Shown here one piece after another: positions 1 to 9,249 of a stretch of DNA of 44,672 nucleotides; within the stretch, counting starts at the first letter, position 1, and each line of letters opens with the position of its first letter. The notes under the pieces are model-generated. The model saw only the letters and a list, made by a program, of their open reading frames with translations, did no database searches and had not been told where the DNA came from. Made by a program: the position numbers and the translations under genes. This stretch comes from JAKJEP01 sp964580995 (GTDB lineage: Bacteria > Planctomycetota > Phycisphaerae > Sedimentisphaerales > SM23-30). The stretch is taken from contig CAZOMV010000045.1 of assembly GCA_964580995.1 (NCBI GenBank), positions 1-44,672 on the forward strand, in the 5' to 3' direction.

Positions 1-1
1 T

Positions 2-1189
2 CGTCAAATTACCCATTCGGAGTCCAATTTTTTAATTTTGCAAAAGTTCAGTTATCAGATTTATGAAAAAGCTCCCGACGGTGCCGACTGGCAAAGTATG
101 GCGGAACAAATCGACAAATTATTCGGAGTAAAACTCCTGCCGCCTCAGTTTTTTGGTGTACGTGGGGAAATTATCATGCAATATGAAGAACATGGTACGA
201 AACTGGACCTGTCGAATTCCGGCCGCGGTTTGCAGCAGACGCTGCTGTTATTGGCCCATTTATATGCCAATCCCGGTGCCGTTTTACTTTTGGATGAGCC
301 GGATGCCCATCTGGAAATTCTCCGCCAGCGGGAAATTTTTCATGTGATAACGGATATCGCCGATGAAAAAGGATCGCAGATTATCGCCGCCACACATTCC
401 GAAGTCCTTCTTAACGAAACTGCCACACGGGGTACGGTAGTGGCTTTTGTCGGTAAACCTCATACGATCAATGACCGTGGTTCTCAACTCCTGAAGTCTC
501 TCACCGATATCGGCTGGGATCAATACTATCAGGCGGAACAAAATGGGTGGGTGCTTTATCTGGAAAGTGCTTCGGATCTAGAAATTCTTCGTGTCTTTGC
601 GAAAATTCTGGGCCATGAAGCGGAACGGATTTTGGAAAGACCATTTATTCATTATATTCAGGCAAATCTCCCCGGTAGATGCCATCCTCACTTTTATGGA
701 TTACGGGAAGCGAAAAAGGATTTGGTCGGTGTGGCTTTGTTCGATCGTGTGGAACAGGAACTGCAATCGGATAACAATCTTTGTATTATGATGTGGAAGC
801 GACGGGAAATAGAGAATTATTTCTGCACGGAAGAAGTCTTGCTTTCCTATGCCCGTTATGAACTGGAACAAGATGATCTTTTCGGTCGGGCGGAAGCGGA
901 TCGCCGGGAAAAAGCAATGCGAGCGGCTATAGACGAGGTTGTTAATGCATACCATACGCTGGGAAAACCGGATATGATACCCTGGTCGGATGATATCAAG
1001 GCATCGGATGATTTTCTGGATGTGGTTTTCAAAAAATATTTTGAGAAACTGAGTTTGCCCCTTCTTTTGCGAAAAACAGAATATCATAAACTGGCACACC
1101 TTGTGCCAAAAGGCAAACTTGATGCGGAAATTACCGATAAGCTGGATCAAATGGTTGCCGTGGCCGGAAAAGCCAAAAGAACGGAATAG
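2..1189 (+). CDS. AAA ATPase with TOPRIM-like C-terminal domain, OLD-like (5' end outside window)
   Basis: The reading frame is open to the left edge, so the N-terminus (with Walker A) is missing; a TTG at 38 is not the true start. The visible part has the C-terminal half of an ABC/SMC-type ATPase: a signature-like SGRGLQQ, a Walker B LLLDEPDAHLE and a switch histidine in AATHSE. After it comes a TOPRIM-like segment with the acidic LESASDLEIL and a WKRREIENYF motif, which I know from OLD-family and AAA_21/TOPRIM proteins that act as ATP-dependent nucleases, often in phage defence. The last 130 residues are charged and helical. It is convergent with the MATE gene 27 bp away. The fold class is well supported; nuclease activity and a defence role are inference, since the metal-binding set cannot be checked without the full protein. 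Confidence 0.8.
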   Translation, partial: RQITHSESNFLILQKFSYQIYEKAPDGADWQSMAEQIDKLFGVKLLPPQFFGVRGEIIMQYEEHGTKLDLSNSGRGLQQTLLLLAHLYANPGAVLLLDEPDAHLEILRQREIFHVITDIADEKGSQIIAATHSEVLLNETATRGTVVAFVGKPHTINDRGSQLLKSLTDIGWDQYYQAEQNGWVLYLESASDLEILRVFAKILGHEAERILERPFIHYIQANLPGRCHPHFYGLREAKKDLVGVALFDRVEQELQSDNNLCIMMWKRREIENYFCTEEVLLSYARYELEQDDLFGRAEADRREKAMRAAIDEVVNAYHTLGKPDMIPWSDDIKASDDFLDVVFKKYFEKLSLPLLLRKTEYHKLAHLVPKGKLDAEITDKLDQMVAVAGKAKRTE

Positions 1190-1216
1190 GTTGCTGGAGT
1201 CTGCCGTTTAGGTTGC

Positions 1217-2650
1217 TTAGATTTCCACTTCCACCGTCGGCACTTCCGGCACCTGGGCCAGCGGCGGGGGAGCCGCTTCAATGACCCGCATGCTCTTCCA
1301 TTTGCCCCGCAGAAACCGGACAAAAAACACGATGGACAGCAGGCATACGTACACGGTGGCGAAGGACCAGGCGACATACAGACCCCAGCCGAACCGGATC
1401 GCCAGATACACCGGGATCACCAGTACCGTCCAGCTAAGGACGACAGGAACCATCATGGTAAATTTCGTGTCCCCGGCTCCTTTGAGTGCGGAAGCAAAAA
1501 TAATATTGCCGGTATCGAACAGGCAGTAAAAGGCCACAAAACAGAGCAGCTTTACCGCGATGGGATAGGTGGCGGCGAATTCGACCGCTTCACTTTTGAT
1601 CTGGAAGGGATACAAAAACAAATCCGGTATCAGCCAATACCCCAGCGCAATCAGACTCATATAGCCAAAGGTCATATAGAAGGCGCTCCAAGTATAACGG
1701 TTGGCCAGGCCCGGATCATTGCGCCCCAGCGACTGCCCCACCAGCGTCTCCACCGCAATCCCAAATCCGATCATCGGCATGAAGGCCAGCATATTAATCT
1801 GGAATGTCATCGTGCTGGCGGTCAGGGATAGTTTGTCGATGCGGCCGACCAAGGCAATAAAAAGCGTGAATGCCAGAATATCAAGCGTAAACTGCACTCC
1901 CGTTGGCAGCCCGAACCGCATGAGACGCTTAAAAAGGTCCCAGTCGGTCTTGGCTCCCTGCAGAGTATGGTATTGCTGGCGATTGTACTTTCGCAGGAAT
2001 AATCCCAGATAGATTGCCGCCGTGGATATGCTGGCAATATTGGTTGCCCAGGCAGCTCCCGCAATACCCCATTCCGGAAAACCAAGTTTTCCAAAAATCA
2101 TGGCGTAGTCCAGCACCACATTAATCAGTGTGCCCAGGGTGTTGATATAGAAGATCGGCCAGGTCTTGCCCCGCCCGGAATAGAAACAGGATATCGTCGA
2201 GCTAATTAGAACTGGGATACCGCCCATGCATAAAATCCGGAAATAGGTGACTTCATGCTGCCTCACAGCCGGATCATGCCCGGTTGCGTCAAATATGGGT
2301 GTGGCGGCCGGAATCAGCAGGAACATCAGCATCCCGGTGAAAATCGAAAAATAAATGCCCTGCCAGATGGCCGGGCCGATCCGCTGGGGGCGGCCTGCGC
2401 CGCGATACTGAGCCACGAAAGCGTTCACATAGGTGACGGTTCCCATAAAAAAGCTCAGAAAGGTAAAGGCGGTAATCCCCGCCGGCATCGCGGCGGACAT
2501 TTGATCGGTCGAATGCCAGTATAAAAACATCCGGTCCGTGAACATCTGAACGGTATGGGCGCTGGTACTCAAAATCAGCGGAAACGCAATCCGCAGAACC
2601 TCCGCGCACCCACCCGAACCATGCCATCTTTTCGAAATCCTTTCTAGCAT
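1217..2650 (-). CDS. MATE family efflux transporter
   Basis: A 477-residue polytopic membrane protein with about twelve hydrophobic segments in two pseudo-repeats, the normal size of a MATE exporter. Family-like stretches include the N-terminal FPLILSTSAHTVQMFTDRMF, the GTLINVVLDY segment and the second-half GIAVETLVGQSLGRNDP. MATE proteins export cationic drugs or metabolites across the inner membrane using a sodium or proton gradient. The proline-rich C-terminal tail after the last helix is cytoplasmic and not conserved in the family. The gene stands alone and is divergent from the glycosyltransferase at 2815. The substrate cannot be told from sequence. The ATG at 2650 has only a weak ribosome-binding site. 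Confidence 0.93.
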   Translation of the reverse strand: MLERISKRWHGSGGCAEVLRIAFPLILSTSAHTVQMFTDRMFLYWHSTDQMSAAMPAGITAFTFLSFFMGTVTYVNAFVAQYRGAGRPQRIGPAIWQGIYFSIFTGMLMFLLIPAATPIFDATGHDPAVRQHEVTYFRILCMGGIPVLISSTISCFYSGRGKTWPIFYINTLGTLINVVLDYAMIFGKLGFPEWGIAGAAWATNIASISTAAIYLGLFLRKYNRQQYHTLQGAKTDWDLFKRLMRFGLPTGVQFTLDILAFTLFIALVGRIDKLSLTASTMTFQINMLAFMPMIGFGIAVETLVGQSLGRNDPGLANRYTWSAFYMTFGYMSLIALGYWLIPDLFLYPFQIKSEAVEFAATYPIAVKLLCFVAFYCLFDTGNIIFASALKGAGDTKFTMMVPVVLSWTVLVIPVYLAIRFGWGLYVAWSFATVYVCLLSIVFFVRFLRGKWKSMRVIEAAPPPLAQVPEVPTVEVEI

Positions 2651-2814
2651 CTCAGGAATACTAACAAAAACTAAATTTCCTTCAATGAATTTATGATTCG
2701 AATAGGCATGAATCCAGTCAGTATTTTACATGACAAAAGATCATTTTGACGATACAATTTAAAAAGTCCCAGGTTCAGGGTCGAAAAATAGAAACCGATA
2801 CTGAGAAAAACGCG

Positions 2815-3522
2815 ATGAAAAAACTTTCCATTGTCATGCCGGTTTATAATGAGGAAAAAACACTGGCCGCCTGTGTTCGGCGGGTACTGGCGGTGGAACT
2901 GCCTTTGGAAAAGGAACTGATCCTGGTGAATGACGGCAGCACCGACAACTCCCGCCAGGAAATCCAAAAAGTTTGTGACGAATTTCAAGCCGGGGTTCCA
3001 GTGAAGGTGATTGAGCACCCCAAAAATATGGGCAAGGGGGCAGCGTTGCGTTCCGGTTTTGCCCAGGCACAGGGGGATATCATTATTGTTCAGGATGCCG
3101 ACCTGGAATACGATCCCAATGATTATCCCCGACTCCTCAAACCCATCCTGGACGGCCGGGCCGATGTGGTTTACGGCTCGCGTTTCATCGGTTCGGAAGA
3201 GAAGCGGGTCCTGCTCTACTGGCACTCGGTAGGCAATAAGTTCCTGACCATGTTAAGTAATATGTGCACCAATATAAATTTGACGGATATGGAAACCTGT
3301 TACAAGGTATTTCGCGCGGAAGTGCTCCGGTCGTTTACCATTAAAAGCAACCGGTTCGGTGTCGAGCCGGAGATGACCGCCAAAATCGCCAAACGAAAAT
3401 TCCACGTGTACGAAGTGGGCATCTCCTACAGCGGCCGCGATTATTCCGAAGGCAAAAAAATCACCTGGAAGGATGGTTTCAAGGCCCTCCTTACCATTAT
3501 CCGTTTTCGCATCGCCGACTAA
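2815..3522 (+). CDS. Glycosyltransferase family 2, dolichyl/polyprenyl-phosphate sugar synthase-like
   Basis: A 235-residue GT-A enzyme. I start it at the ATG at 2815 (MKKLSIVMPVYNEEKTL) because the family begins directly with the first beta strand; an upstream TTG at 2746 would add 23 residues of unlike sequence. Diagnostic motifs are MPVYNEE near the start, VNDGSTDNS, the DXD-type metal site QDADLEYDP, and VYGSR. This matches the DPM1/DPG-synthase group, which moves a hexose from a nucleotide sugar to a polyprenyl phosphate at the cytoplasmic face of the membrane. There is no C-terminal membrane anchor, as in the soluble DPM1-like forms. It stands alone, so the lipid-linked sugar's destination is unknown. 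Confidence 0.9.
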   Translation: MKKLSIVMPVYNEEKTLAACVRRVLAVELPLEKELILVNDGSTDNSRQEIQKVCDEFQAGVPVKVIEHPKNMGKGAALRSGFAQAQGDIIIVQDADLEYDPNDYPRLLKPILDGRADVVYGSRFIGSEEKRVLLYWHSVGNKFLTMLSNMCTNINLTDMETCYKVFRAEVLRSFTIKSNRFGVEPEMTAKIAKRKFHVYEVGISYSGRDYSEGKKITWKDGFKALLTIIRFRIAD

Positions 3523-3624
3523 AAAAATCACACAACAATCCTTCCCAGCCGGACGGCGCCCGACCAGATGAATAGGGGCTTTGAATGGGAAGGTTCTTTT
3601 CGGTTTTCGGGGGGCACATCAATG

Positions 3625-5409
3625 TTATTCGGGGATCTGAATGTCGTGGACCATCATTTCGGCGGTTACGCTGCCGTTGTAACGATTGATCACCGGTTCG
3701 AACAGCAGGTCGAAACTATCGGCGTCGATCAGTTTTTTTTCCCAGCTAACCTTGTTAAAGGCCACCGCCCGCATGACAGCGCCGGCGTTCATATGGGCCT
3801 GCGGGTCCTCTTTGGCGGCGACCGTCAGTTGCAGATGATCCGCCTTTTGGCCCATCCGGCGGGGGGGGCTGGCCAGCCGCAATCCGCGCACGATGAGCTT
3901 GACTTCCGGGTTGCCGGATCCGAAAGGCCCCAACCGTTCGATCCGTTCGACGGTCGGAACATCCAGATCCTGCAGTTTGACTTCCGCATCCGCCTCGATC
4001 TTGCTGACTAGGTCCTGTTCGGTCAGATTTTCGCAGGCATATCGATTGAAGGCCTCCCGGAAAAGGTCGATTTGGTTTGGATCGATATTGATCCCCGCCG
4101 CCATCGCATGGCCGCCAAACGTTTGTAAACAGGACTCGCAATTGGTTAAGGCCCGGTAAATATCAAAGCCAGGCACACTGCGGCAGGATCCCATCGCCTT
4201 CTCACCTTGTAGCGAAATCACCACCGTCGGGCGCTGATATTTTTCGACTACCCGGCTGGCCACGATTCCGATGACCCCGCCATGCCAGTTTTCCCCGGCT
4301 ACGACGATTCCCCGCCAGTTTTTTTTGTTCATGCCCAGGACTTTCACCTGTTCGAGGGCTTCGGCGGTGATCCGCTTCTCGACTTTTTGCCGCTGGCGGT
4401 TCTGGCTCTCCAGATAGTTGGCGATTTCGGCCGATCGTTTGTCCGAACTTTTAGTTAATAGCTCCACCGCCAGCCGCGCGTGTCCCATTCTCCCGGCGGC
4501 GTTCAGCCGGGGGGCCAGCCGATAGGCGATATCGCTGCTCAGGAGCTTGCCTTTCTGCAGGCCCGCCGCCTTCATGATCGCCATGATTCCCTGGTCGAGA
4601 CTGTTGATCAAAGCCTCCATGCCGAATACGGTCAGAACCCGGTTCTCACCCTGCAGCGGCACAACATCGGCTATGGTGCCCAGCGAGACCAGGGCGGTGA
4701 CGTTGAGCAGATAATCCCGAAAATCGGCTGAGACCTTTTGTGCCCCGGAAAATTCCTGGGCTAGGCCCCAGGCCAGCTTAAAGGCCACGCCCGCGCCGCA
4801 TAAATTTCTGTTGGGATAATCCTGGCCGGGCAGGTTCGGGTGGATGATCGCGGTGGCTTTGGGCAGTTCTCCTTCGATTTTATGATGGTCAGTGATAATC
4901 AGGTCAACCCCCAGCTCTGCCGCCAGGTTCGCCGATTTGATGCCGGTGATGCCGCAATCGATGGTAACGATCAGTTGGGTACCCTTCTCCGCCAGATGCC
5001 GGATGGCGTCGGTATTGAGGCCGTAACCCTCTTCGATCCGGTGAGGAACATAATAATCGACCTCGCCGCCGGCCAGTTTCAGGCACCGCCATAAGATGGC
5101 CACCCCGGTAATCCCGTCAACGTCGTAATCGCCGTACAGCACGATTTTTTCGCCCTTGCTCATGGCCTGGCGAATCCGCCGGACGGCGGTGGCAAGCCCA
5201 TAGAGTTTTTGCGGCTCGATCAGGTCGTTCAGGCTGGGCTGGAGGAACCGTTTAGCCTGTTCAAACTCACTGATCCCCCGATTGTACAGCAGTTGCGCTA
5301 TAAGTGCGGGAATTCCCAGCCGGTTAGCAAATTCTTCCCGCTGCTGCCATGTTTCCTTTACACACCATATCGTTTTTTCCGGGTGCTGTTTCGTTGCCAT
5401 TGCCTTCAT
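3625..5409 (-). CDS. recJ: Single-stranded-DNA-specific exonuclease RecJ
   Basis: The 594-residue protein has full RecJ architecture and length. The DHH-phosphoesterase core carries DYDVDG (94-99), the DCG at 151-153 and the DHH at 174-176, which bind the catalytic metals. The DHHA1 half has the NWHGGVIGIVASR stretch and the glycine-rich FGGHAMAAGINI, followed by a C-terminal OB-like domain ending at IQIPE. RecJ degrades single-stranded DNA 5' to 3' in recombination and mismatch or base-excision repair. It lies 183 bp downstream of polX on the same strand, a likely repair-gene pair. ATGs at 5409 and 5400 are both possible starts. Confidence 0.97.
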   Translation of the reverse strand: MKAMATKQHPEKTIWCVKETWQQREEFANRLGIPALIAQLLYNRGISEFEQAKRFLQPSLNDLIEPQKLYGLATAVRRIRQAMSKGEKIVLYGDYDVDGITGVAILWRCLKLAGGEVDYYVPHRIEEGYGLNTDAIRHLAEKGTQLIVTIDCGITGIKSANLAAELGVDLIITDHHKIEGELPKATAIIHPNLPGQDYPNRNLCGAGVAFKLAWGLAQEFSGAQKVSADFRDYLLNVTALVSLGTIADVVPLQGENRVLTVFGMEALINSLDQGIMAIMKAAGLQKGKLLSSDIAYRLAPRLNAAGRMGHARLAVELLTKSSDKRSAEIANYLESQNRQRQKVEKRITAEALEQVKVLGMNKKNWRGIVVAGENWHGGVIGIVASRVVEKYQRPTVVISLQGEKAMGSCRSVPGFDIYRALTNCESCLQTFGGHAMAAGINIDPNQIDLFREAFNRYACENLTEQDLVSKIEADAEVKLQDLDVPTVERIERLGPFGSGNPEVKLIVRGLRLASPPRRMGQKADHLQLTVAAKEDPQAHMNAGAVMRAVAFNKVSWEKKLIDADSFDLLFEPVINRYNGSVTAEMMVHDIQIPE

Positions 5410-5592
5410 TTACTTCGTGTCCATTCCGTAGGGGGGCCTTGCCGCCGCGGTACTCCTTTACTTCTCTCCCCATTCCAATATTCTTCCGTATGGTACTGTA
5501 ACCTCTTTGAGTCGGTCCGTACAGAAGATTTGTTTGAAACTCTGTCCCAGCGGCATTCCTGGGAATGGCTGGGGGCATGTCCAATGCAAATT

Positions 5593-7335
5593 TCAGGCGA
5601 GTTTTCTTTTTTCGCTGATCCATTTGCGAAGGGCAGCCAGCGGCTGGCAGTTGAGGACATCGGACTTTTTGGCCCAGCCGCGTTGGGCGGTGGTGACGCC
5701 ATAACGCATGTCGCGAAGGCCATTGGTGTCATGGGCGTCGGTGTTGATGATGAGTTTGACGCCGGCGTCGATGGCCATGCGGCAGTGGATATCATTCAGA
5801 TCCAGACGCAGGGGGTTGGAGCTGACCTCCAGTGCGGTGTGGGTCTGGGCCGCCGTGCGGATAATCTGGGCCATATCGAGCTGCATGGCGTCGCGAATAT
5901 TGAGCATTCGGCCGGTAGGGTGGCCGATGCAGTTTACATACGGGTTTTCCATGGTACGGCAGATGCGGGTGGTGAGTTTGTCTTTATCGCCGGTCATGCC
6001 GGAATGGACGGAGGCCATGACGAAATCGAGCTGCTGGAGGATTTCGTCGGGATAATCGAGGGAGCCGTCGGCGAGGATGTCCACCTCGGAGGATGCCAGG
6101 ATGGTGAGGTTTTTGAGGGTGTTATTGATAGCCCTGATGGTTTCAATATTCTTCAGCAACCTCTTTATATCCAGGCCGTTAGCGATGACGGAGCTTTTGG
6201 AATGGTCAGTAATGGCGATATATCGATAGGTAAGGGATTGGGCGGCCAGGGCCATTTCTTCGATAGTGGCCCGGCCATCGGAGGCAGGGGAGTGCATGTG
6301 TAAATCACCGCGGATATCGGAGAGCGAGAGGAGGGGGGGCAGGTTGTCGTTTTGGGCCAGTTCAATTTCGCCGCGGTCCTCGCGGAGCGGGGGGGTGATA
6401 AATGGAAGTCCTAGTGCTGCATAGATTTCGGCTTCCGTTTGGCCGGCGATGGGTTTATCGCCAGCAAAGAGGCCGTATTCATTGAGCTTAAGCTTCTTTT
6501 TGGCGGCGATTTCACGCAGCCGGATGTTGTGGGCCTGCGATCCGGTGAAATATTGCCAGGCGGCACCCATGCTCTCTTTAGGGATAACCCGCAGGTCGAT
6601 TTGCACGAGTTCGGGGCAGATTTCCGGGTTGGCGTACAGGATGGAGGCCTTGGTATCGCCGGCGGCTGTAATATTTCGAATACCAGGGAGTTGTGTAAAC
6701 GTTTCGATCAGTTTTTGACTGCCGTGGGCTTGGGCGAGCAAATCGATATCGCCGATGGTTTCCCGACCGCGGCGGAGGGAACCGGCGGTTTCGATTTTCA
6801 GCCTGGGTATTGCGGTCAATAGTTGCGAGATAATGTGTTCGGCGATGGCTTCAGCATGGCAGAGGAGGATGCGACCGCGGGTGGATTGCAGGAAGGCGAT
6901 GCCCTTGGCCAGGGACTGGGCCTTTTTAGGGCCGAAACCGGGGAGGGATTCGAGGGAATGGTCGTCGATAACTTTTTGTAAGTCGCTGAGGCTTGAGACG
7001 TTAAGTCCTTTCCAGACGGCGGCAATGCCTTTGGGGCCTATGCCGGGGATTTTGAGCAGTTCGAGCAGGCCGGAAGGAATTTTCTTACGTAAATCCTTAT
7101 GGGCCTCGATGTTACCGGTATGGACGAACTCCTGTATTTTGGCGGCGGAGCTTTTGCCAATGCCGGGGATTTCTTCGAGGGTGCCGGTAGCGGCTAGGGC
7201 GGCAATGTCCTGGCTGCTGTCACCGATGATGCGGGCGAGTTTGCGGTAGGTGTTGATGCGGAACGGATCCTCGGCGAGGATTTCCATGATGTCAGCCATT
7301 TCGGCGAAAATGTCGCTAATCTGTTGGTTCAACAT
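5593..7335 (-). CDS. polX: DNA polymerase X with 3'-5' exonuclease (PHP) domain
   Basis: A 580-residue family X DNA polymerase of the bacterial PolX type. The N-terminal 8-kDa domain and helix-hairpin-helix motifs are visible (EIPGIGKSSA, KIPGIGPKG, LPGFGPKKA). The palm carries GSLRRGRETIGDIDLL at 185-200 with catalytic D196 and D198 and a third aspartate at D247. The C-terminal PHP domain starts with GDLHMHSPASDG (H345, H347) and has AITDHSKSS, NCIGHPTGR and NTDAHDTNG, the metal ligands of the exonuclease. PolX fills short gaps and processes 3' ends in base-excision repair. All catalytic residues appear present. The gene is followed by recJ on the same strand. Confidence 0.96.
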   Translation of the reverse strand: MLNQQISDIFAEMADIMEILAEDPFRINTYRKLARIIGDSSQDIAALAATGTLEEIPGIGKSSAAKIQEFVHTGNIEAHKDLRKKIPSGLLELLKIPGIGPKGIAAVWKGLNVSSLSDLQKVIDDHSLESLPGFGPKKAQSLAKGIAFLQSTRGRILLCHAEAIAEHIISQLLTAIPRLKIETAGSLRRGRETIGDIDLLAQAHGSQKLIETFTQLPGIRNITAAGDTKASILYANPEICPELVQIDLRVIPKESMGAAWQYFTGSQAHNIRLREIAAKKKLKLNEYGLFAGDKPIAGQTEAEIYAALGLPFITPPLREDRGEIELAQNDNLPPLLSLSDIRGDLHMHSPASDGRATIEEMALAAQSLTYRYIAITDHSKSSVIANGLDIKRLLKNIETIRAINNTLKNLTILASSEVDILADGSLDYPDEILQQLDFVMASVHSGMTGDKDKLTTRICRTMENPYVNCIGHPTGRMLNIRDAMQLDMAQIIRTAAQTHTALEVSSNPLRLDLNDIHCRMAIDAGVKLIINTDAHDTNGLRDMRYGVTTAQRGWAKKSDVLNCQPLAALRKWISEKRKLA

Positions 7336-7373
7336 GCGAGTAACCTGTTTGTAAATTCATTATGAAAAAGGAA

Positions 7374-7952
7374 TTATAATGGTTTAAAATATTTTTCCGC
7401 CATGGACGTCACACGGACAATAAACTCGGTTTTTTCCTTCGTATAGGTGACTCGATCGTTGGGATATCTTTCCGCCAAACGGAGTTTCAATTCCTGATAT
7501 TCCTTGATTACCTCTGGATGCTCGATCAAATAATCCCGAAACAACAGCCGCTGCCAGTGCTCAAAATGCGATTCCACCATATGGATATGATGACTGCGCT
7601 GACCGGCGGCATCCCGTTTGATAAACCATGCATAAAAAGGAGGAGCATCATCCCCCCAGGTAGGCCGCCAGAAATATTCGTACCCTTGCGCCTCCAGCAC
7701 CGGCACGATTCGCTGCCTGGTCTCCTCCAGCGAACGGACTTCCACCAGCATATCGATAATCGGCTTGGCTGCCAGCCCCGGTACGGCTGTGCTGCCAAAA
7801 TGCTCGATCCGCCCCATCAGATCGGTGGGCAGGCATTGCCGGAGATGTTCCTTCTCCTCTGCAAACAACTGCGGCCAGCGCGGATCATACGGGACAATGG
7901 CTACCTCTTCCGCCACCACCCGCCGGACCTTTTCTTCCAGCGTTTCTTTCAT
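7374..7952 (-). CDS. GrpB family protein (nucleotidyltransferase fold)
   Basis: The 192-residue protein matches the GrpB family (formerly UPF0157): PYDPRWPQLFAEEK near the N-terminus, the signature HFGSTAVPGLAAKPIIDMLV in the middle, then SHHIHMVE and the helical C-terminus with FRDYLIEHPEVIKEYQELK. The family belongs to the nucleotidyltransferase superfamily; its GST-type motif resembles the GS of polymerase-beta-like enzymes. Its cellular reaction is not established. Some family members are fused to dephospho-CoA kinase; this one is a stand-alone protein. It lies 38 bp upstream of the polX start on the same strand and may be co-transcribed with polX and recJ. Confidence 0.92.
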   Translation of the reverse strand: MKETLEEKVRRVVAEEVAIVPYDPRWPQLFAEEKEHLRQCLPTDLMGRIEHFGSTAVPGLAAKPIIDMLVEVRSLEETRQRIVPVLEAQGYEYFWRPTWGDDAPPFYAWFIKRDAAGQRSHHIHMVESHFEHWQRLLFRDYLIEHPEVIKEYQELKLRLAERYPNDRVTYTKEKTEFIVRVTSMAEKYFKPL

Positions 7953-7987
7953 ATCCTATATCCCGCAGGGTGAGAATTCCTCATTTT

Positions 7988-8458
7988 TTAATCCTTCGGA
8001 ACTTCAAAAGGATAGCATCGGATGTCCGCATAGGCGAAACCGGCAGCACGCCGTTCTTTCTGTTCTTTGATCCACTTTTCAATTCCAATTTCTTTTATCC
8101 GCTTACCGTCCGCGATAAGAGTGGGATACCCTTTTGCTATTCCTTCTATCCGGTGACATGGGTATTCATCGCAATCAACACATAGGTCCATTTCTTTTTC
8201 TTTAGCACATTTCCGAATCGAACAGAAGGGAGCGCCGCAATTTCCGTTTCGACAATTACAATTATCATCCTTTTTGGCTAACTGATGTAAAAACTTCCAG
8301 AATTCCGTGAATGTAGGGATTTCATGGCCCCAATGTTCATATCCGTCCTTTTTCATCACAGCCATTAACATTTCTGCCAATTTTGGGATACGATTTATCT
8401 GTGAGCATAAGCCGCAATATAAACCGCAATAGGTAACAAGTTTCAACTCATCCATCAT
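7988..8458 (-). CDS. DUF3795 domain protein, cysteine-rich
   Basis: A 156-residue protein beginning with TYCGLYCGLCSQ and holding a dense cysteine cluster (CNCRNGNCGAPFCSIRKC, then CVDCDEYPC). This arrangement is typical of DUF3795 proteins, which are thought to bind zinc or an Fe-S cluster; no reaction is assigned to the family. The ATG at 8458 overlaps the stop of the upstream membrane-protein gene in an ATGA, so the two are translationally coupled. The family is common in anaerobic bacteria and archaea, which fits the rest of the window. The function is unknown. Confidence 0.85.
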   Translation of the reverse strand: MMDELKLVTYCGLYCGLCSQINRIPKLAEMLMAVMKKDGYEHWGHEIPTFTEFWKFLHQLAKKDDNCNCRNGNCGAPFCSIRKCAKEKEMDLCVDCDEYPCHRIEGIAKGYPTLIADGKRIKEIGIEKWIKEQKERRAAGFAYADIRCYPFEVPKD

Positions 8459-8778
8459 TTATCCTTTCGAAATAAAGGCCTGTTCAATTTTTCCATGGTA
8501 TTTTTCCACGAGCCGTTGATCTTCACATACCAGAGAATGACCACCAGAATCCCTATATTACAGGCCGCCTTCCACAAAAGCAGCCACCAGGGCCGCCACC
8601 AGGCCAGGGTATGGGATTCGTAAAAATCGGACAGACCAAAAATGAGGAAGACCAGACCGCCGGTCAGGCAAAACCACCGTTGTTTTTCCCGGGGCCGCAG
8701 GGCAGGCACCCAGAAAATCAGGGATATGCCGATCCAGAAAAATCCTTCGATAATATTGCCGATCCATTCAATTTCCAT
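8455..8778 (-). CDS. Small membrane protein of unknown function
   Basis: A 107-residue protein with three likely membrane segments: residues about 5-25 (WIGNIIEGFFWIGISLIFWV), 35-50 (FCLTGGLVFLIFGLSDF) and 63-88 (WWLLLWKAACNIGILVVILW), with a basic C-terminal tail. I do not recognise a named family. The ATGA overlap with the DUF3795 gene shows translational coupling, which supports it as a real gene and suggests a shared role. There are no obvious catalytic residues. It faces away from the histidine kinase gene across a 471-bp intergenic region. Confidence 0.75.
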   Translation of the reverse strand: MEIEWIGNIIEGFFWIGISLIFWVPALRPREKQRWFCLTGGLVFLIFGLSDFYESHTLAWWRPWWLLLWKAACNIGILVVILWYVKINGSWKNTMEKLNRPLFRKDK

Positions 8779-9249
8779 GGTGACTATTGTATTGATCCCA
8801 ATAGTTTTGGCAATTTCAATACCTGGTGACGGGGCAGAAATTCCCCTCGATTCATACAGGAGTATTTCCCGATTTTCATCTCTGTTCCCTTAAGATAGAG
8901 AAATAGGGGGATATAGGTAATTATGATAATAACATTTGGTTCAGAAAATATTTATTTTTAAATTGCTGTTAAAAAAATACTTGCAAAAACTTATCTTACT
9001 GGGTTATGATAAACGGAGAAGTTAAAAGTTCGGCGGGAAGAATGGCATATTGAGAAGAACATGAATACCGGCGTGAAGCTCGTCCCGGCAGCATAAGATT
9101 TAGTCTGGTAATGCCAGATCGCAACTAGTGAAATAGAAACCATGAGCGTAAACACATGTATTTCTTGGGTCGATTTGGTTTGTTTGGCAGAGTTGTTCGT
9201 AAAAACAGCTTTCGACAGGCATTTTCGTATAGGGGGTATTTGACGGATC
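8779..9249. other. Intergenic region upstream of the histidine kinase
   Basis: A 471-bp divergent region. It contains a sigma-70 type promoter pointing right (8981-9010) and then about 230 nt of untranslated leader before the kinase ATG. Only an 11-codon frame (from the ATG at 9061) is visible in the leader. I see no recognisable riboswitch fold. Promoters for the leftward small membrane gene are not clear. Confidence 0.5.
8981..9010 (+). promoter_or_regulatory. Sigma-70 promoter for the PAS kinase operon
   Basis: TTGCAA (8981-8986) and TATGAT (9005-9010) are separated by 18 bp. Each hexamer matches five of six consensus positions. Transcription would start near 9017 and give an unusually long leader of about 230 nt before the kinase start at 9250. 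Confidence 0.55.

Noticed and set aside
5209..6303. A 364-codon rightward frame across recJ and polX
   Set aside because: Antisense to two well-supported repair genes and with no matching motif.
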